Positions 63,323 to 64,000 of a stretch of 64,000 nucleotides of DNA are shown here, in pieces. Position 1 is the first letter of the stretch; every line of letters starts with the position of its first letter. The notes under the pieces are model-generated. The model saw only the letters and a program-made list of their open reading frames with translations. It was not told the DNA's origin and ran no database searches. Location: NCBI GenBank assembly GCA_047975205.1, contig JBKEDC010000005.1:94224-158223 (forward strand), given 5' to 3'. The position numbers were made by a program, and so were the translations under genes. Source of the stretch: JBKEDC01 sp047975205. GTDB lineage: Bacteria; Bacteroidota; Bacteroidia; Bacteroidales; Prolixibacteraceae.

Positions 63323-63885
63323 AGCATAACAGCATACCAACAGGATTTAATTGTCTAGACAAACTTACCGGAGGTTGGCAAAAAGGGAGTCTTACAGCTG
63401 TAGCTTCTAAACCGACATATTTTAAGACAACCTTTGCAATGTCGATAGCTAGAAATTTGGCAATAGACCAAAATGTTTCGGTTGCTATTTTTTTTCTTGA
63501 TGCAGATTCAGCTGAATTTGCAAGTCGGAAAGTATCTGAATTTGGTGACGCTCCAATATTTCTTGATGTCTCTCCTAGTTTGACATTAAACGAGTTTAGC
63601 ACAAAATGCAATCAGTTAAATTCGACTAATAGCATTGATGTAATCACAGTTGACAGTTTACAATTATTGGCAATGAACAGTAAGCAGGGTGCGGATGAGG
63701 TTCTTAATTCGCTTAAACAAATAGCAGAAGAGCTTGATATAGTAATTATTGCAACGTGTGAATTGAACAAAGAAGCCGGAAAATTGGAGGAAAGACCGAA
63801 ATTGTCAGACCTCGAAGAAACAAAAACTATCAGCAAATATGCAGATGCTATAATATTATTATATCGGTCGGCGGAATTAAATTAG
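63319..63885 (+). CDS. stand-alone DnaB-C/RecA-like ATPase
   Basis: A 188-aa protein equivalent to the C-terminal ATPase domain of DnaB only. It begins IPTGFNCLDKLTGGWQKGSL; the P-loop is ASKPTYFKTTFAMSIARN, where the Gly before Lys of GKT is Phe. Walker B is VITVDSLQLL. The DnaB-like RPKLSDLEETKTISKYADAI and LLYRSAELN finish the domain. It lacks the N-terminal primase-interaction domain and the downstream motif H4 part is short. It is coupled to the orphan lipoprotein gene. A replication role is unlikely; mobile-element or regulatory ATPase roles are possible. Confidence 0.6.
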   Translation: MKHNSIPTGFNCLDKLTGGWQKGSLTAVASKPTYFKTTFAMSIARNLAIDQNVSVAIFFLDADSAEFASRKVSEFGDAPIFLDVSPSLTLNEFSTKCNQLNSTNSIDVITVDSLQLLAMNSKQGADEVLNSLKQIAEELDIVIIATCELNKEAGKLEERPKLSDLEETKTISKYADAIILLYRSAELN

Positions 63886-64000
63886 CGCATATTTAACTTT
63901 TCCAATCGGCTTTTTATTTTCATAGTTTAAAAATTGCAACCAAGTAAAAGCACTAATCTTGCTTACTATTCTAGTGAATAATCCATCTGTATTTTTAGCG

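Noticed and set aside
1..64000. CRISPR arrays, rRNA genes, insertion sequences with transposase
   Set aside because: No regularly spaced direct repeats, no rRNA-like segments and no transposase or integrase reading frames were seen in the window.

Overview
The window comes from a low-GC member of the Bacteroidales (Bacteroidota). The evidence is: many TAnnTTTG promoter elements (some with a TTTG or TTG element about 19 bp upstream) just before start codons; almost no Shine-Dalgarno sequences; and Bacteroidota-specific genes and gene orders, such as the RpoZ/Rpb6-type omega subunit, DUF4835/PorD-like, ubiE-porT, DUF6089-uppS-bamA-ompH-ompH, a Rho with a long disordered insert, and the RND pump followed by a PII-like PG0541-family protein. 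I cannot fix the genus from sequence alone.

Layout. 0-0.9 kb: the 5' part of an alkaline-phosphatase-superfamily gene, leftward. 1.1-6.1 kb: a rightward housekeeping run, bamD-rpoZ-coaBC-DUF4835-recN. 6.1-17.7 kb: mixed single genes, comprising an iron alcohol dehydrogenase, a VTT membrane protein, a CpxP-like periplasmic protein, a patatin/BamA-type outer-membrane protein, a USP, an SDR gene interrupted by one in-frame stop, a PurM-like protein, menG, porT and a flavoprotein. 17.7-24.3 kb: TetR regulator plus complete tripartite RND efflux operon (tolC-hlyD-acrB) and its PII-like partner. 24.5-26.4 kb: aldo/keto reductase, a carboxymuconolactone decarboxylase gene broken by an internal deletion, a 30-aa ORF, and tRNA-Trp. 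26.6-31 kb: tamB. 31.4-46.3 kb: a pectin/plant-polysaccharide set (GH3, PL1, two CE8 paralogues, GH28) split in two by housekeeping genes (SDR, VOC, queC-queF, ABC-F, rlmB) and lacking susC/susD and a local regulator. 46.4-60.6 kb: an alanine/cation symporter, rho behind a 1-kb AT-rich leader, the DUF6089-uppS-bamA-ompH-ompH envelope operon, a CorA-type transporter, then leftward S4 protein-pth-rplY, prs and engB. 60.7-64 kb: a less conserved tail with a structured intergenic RNA candidate, a 5'-shortened PD-(D/E)XK nuclease, a single-HKD PLD protein, an orphan lipoprotein and a stand-alone DnaB-C-like ATPase.

The most interesting signal is the leader of the CorA-type gene (56.14-56.28 kb). 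It has a 16-codon ORF starting M-D-E-D-P. The stop codon of this ORF lies in an RNA segment that can pair with an anti-Shine-Dalgarno segment. That same anti-SD segment can instead pair perfectly (one G-U) with an unusually strong SD of corA. This is the architecture expected of a Mg2+-sensing translational attenuator in which an acidic/proline nascent chain destabilises the ribosome. Other notable items are the two genes broken by single lesions, a tamB whose membrane anchor is encoded upstream of the first canonical start with ATA in the ATG position, and a 114-bp stem-loop whose closing arm covers the SD-like sequence of the orphan lipoprotein gene.
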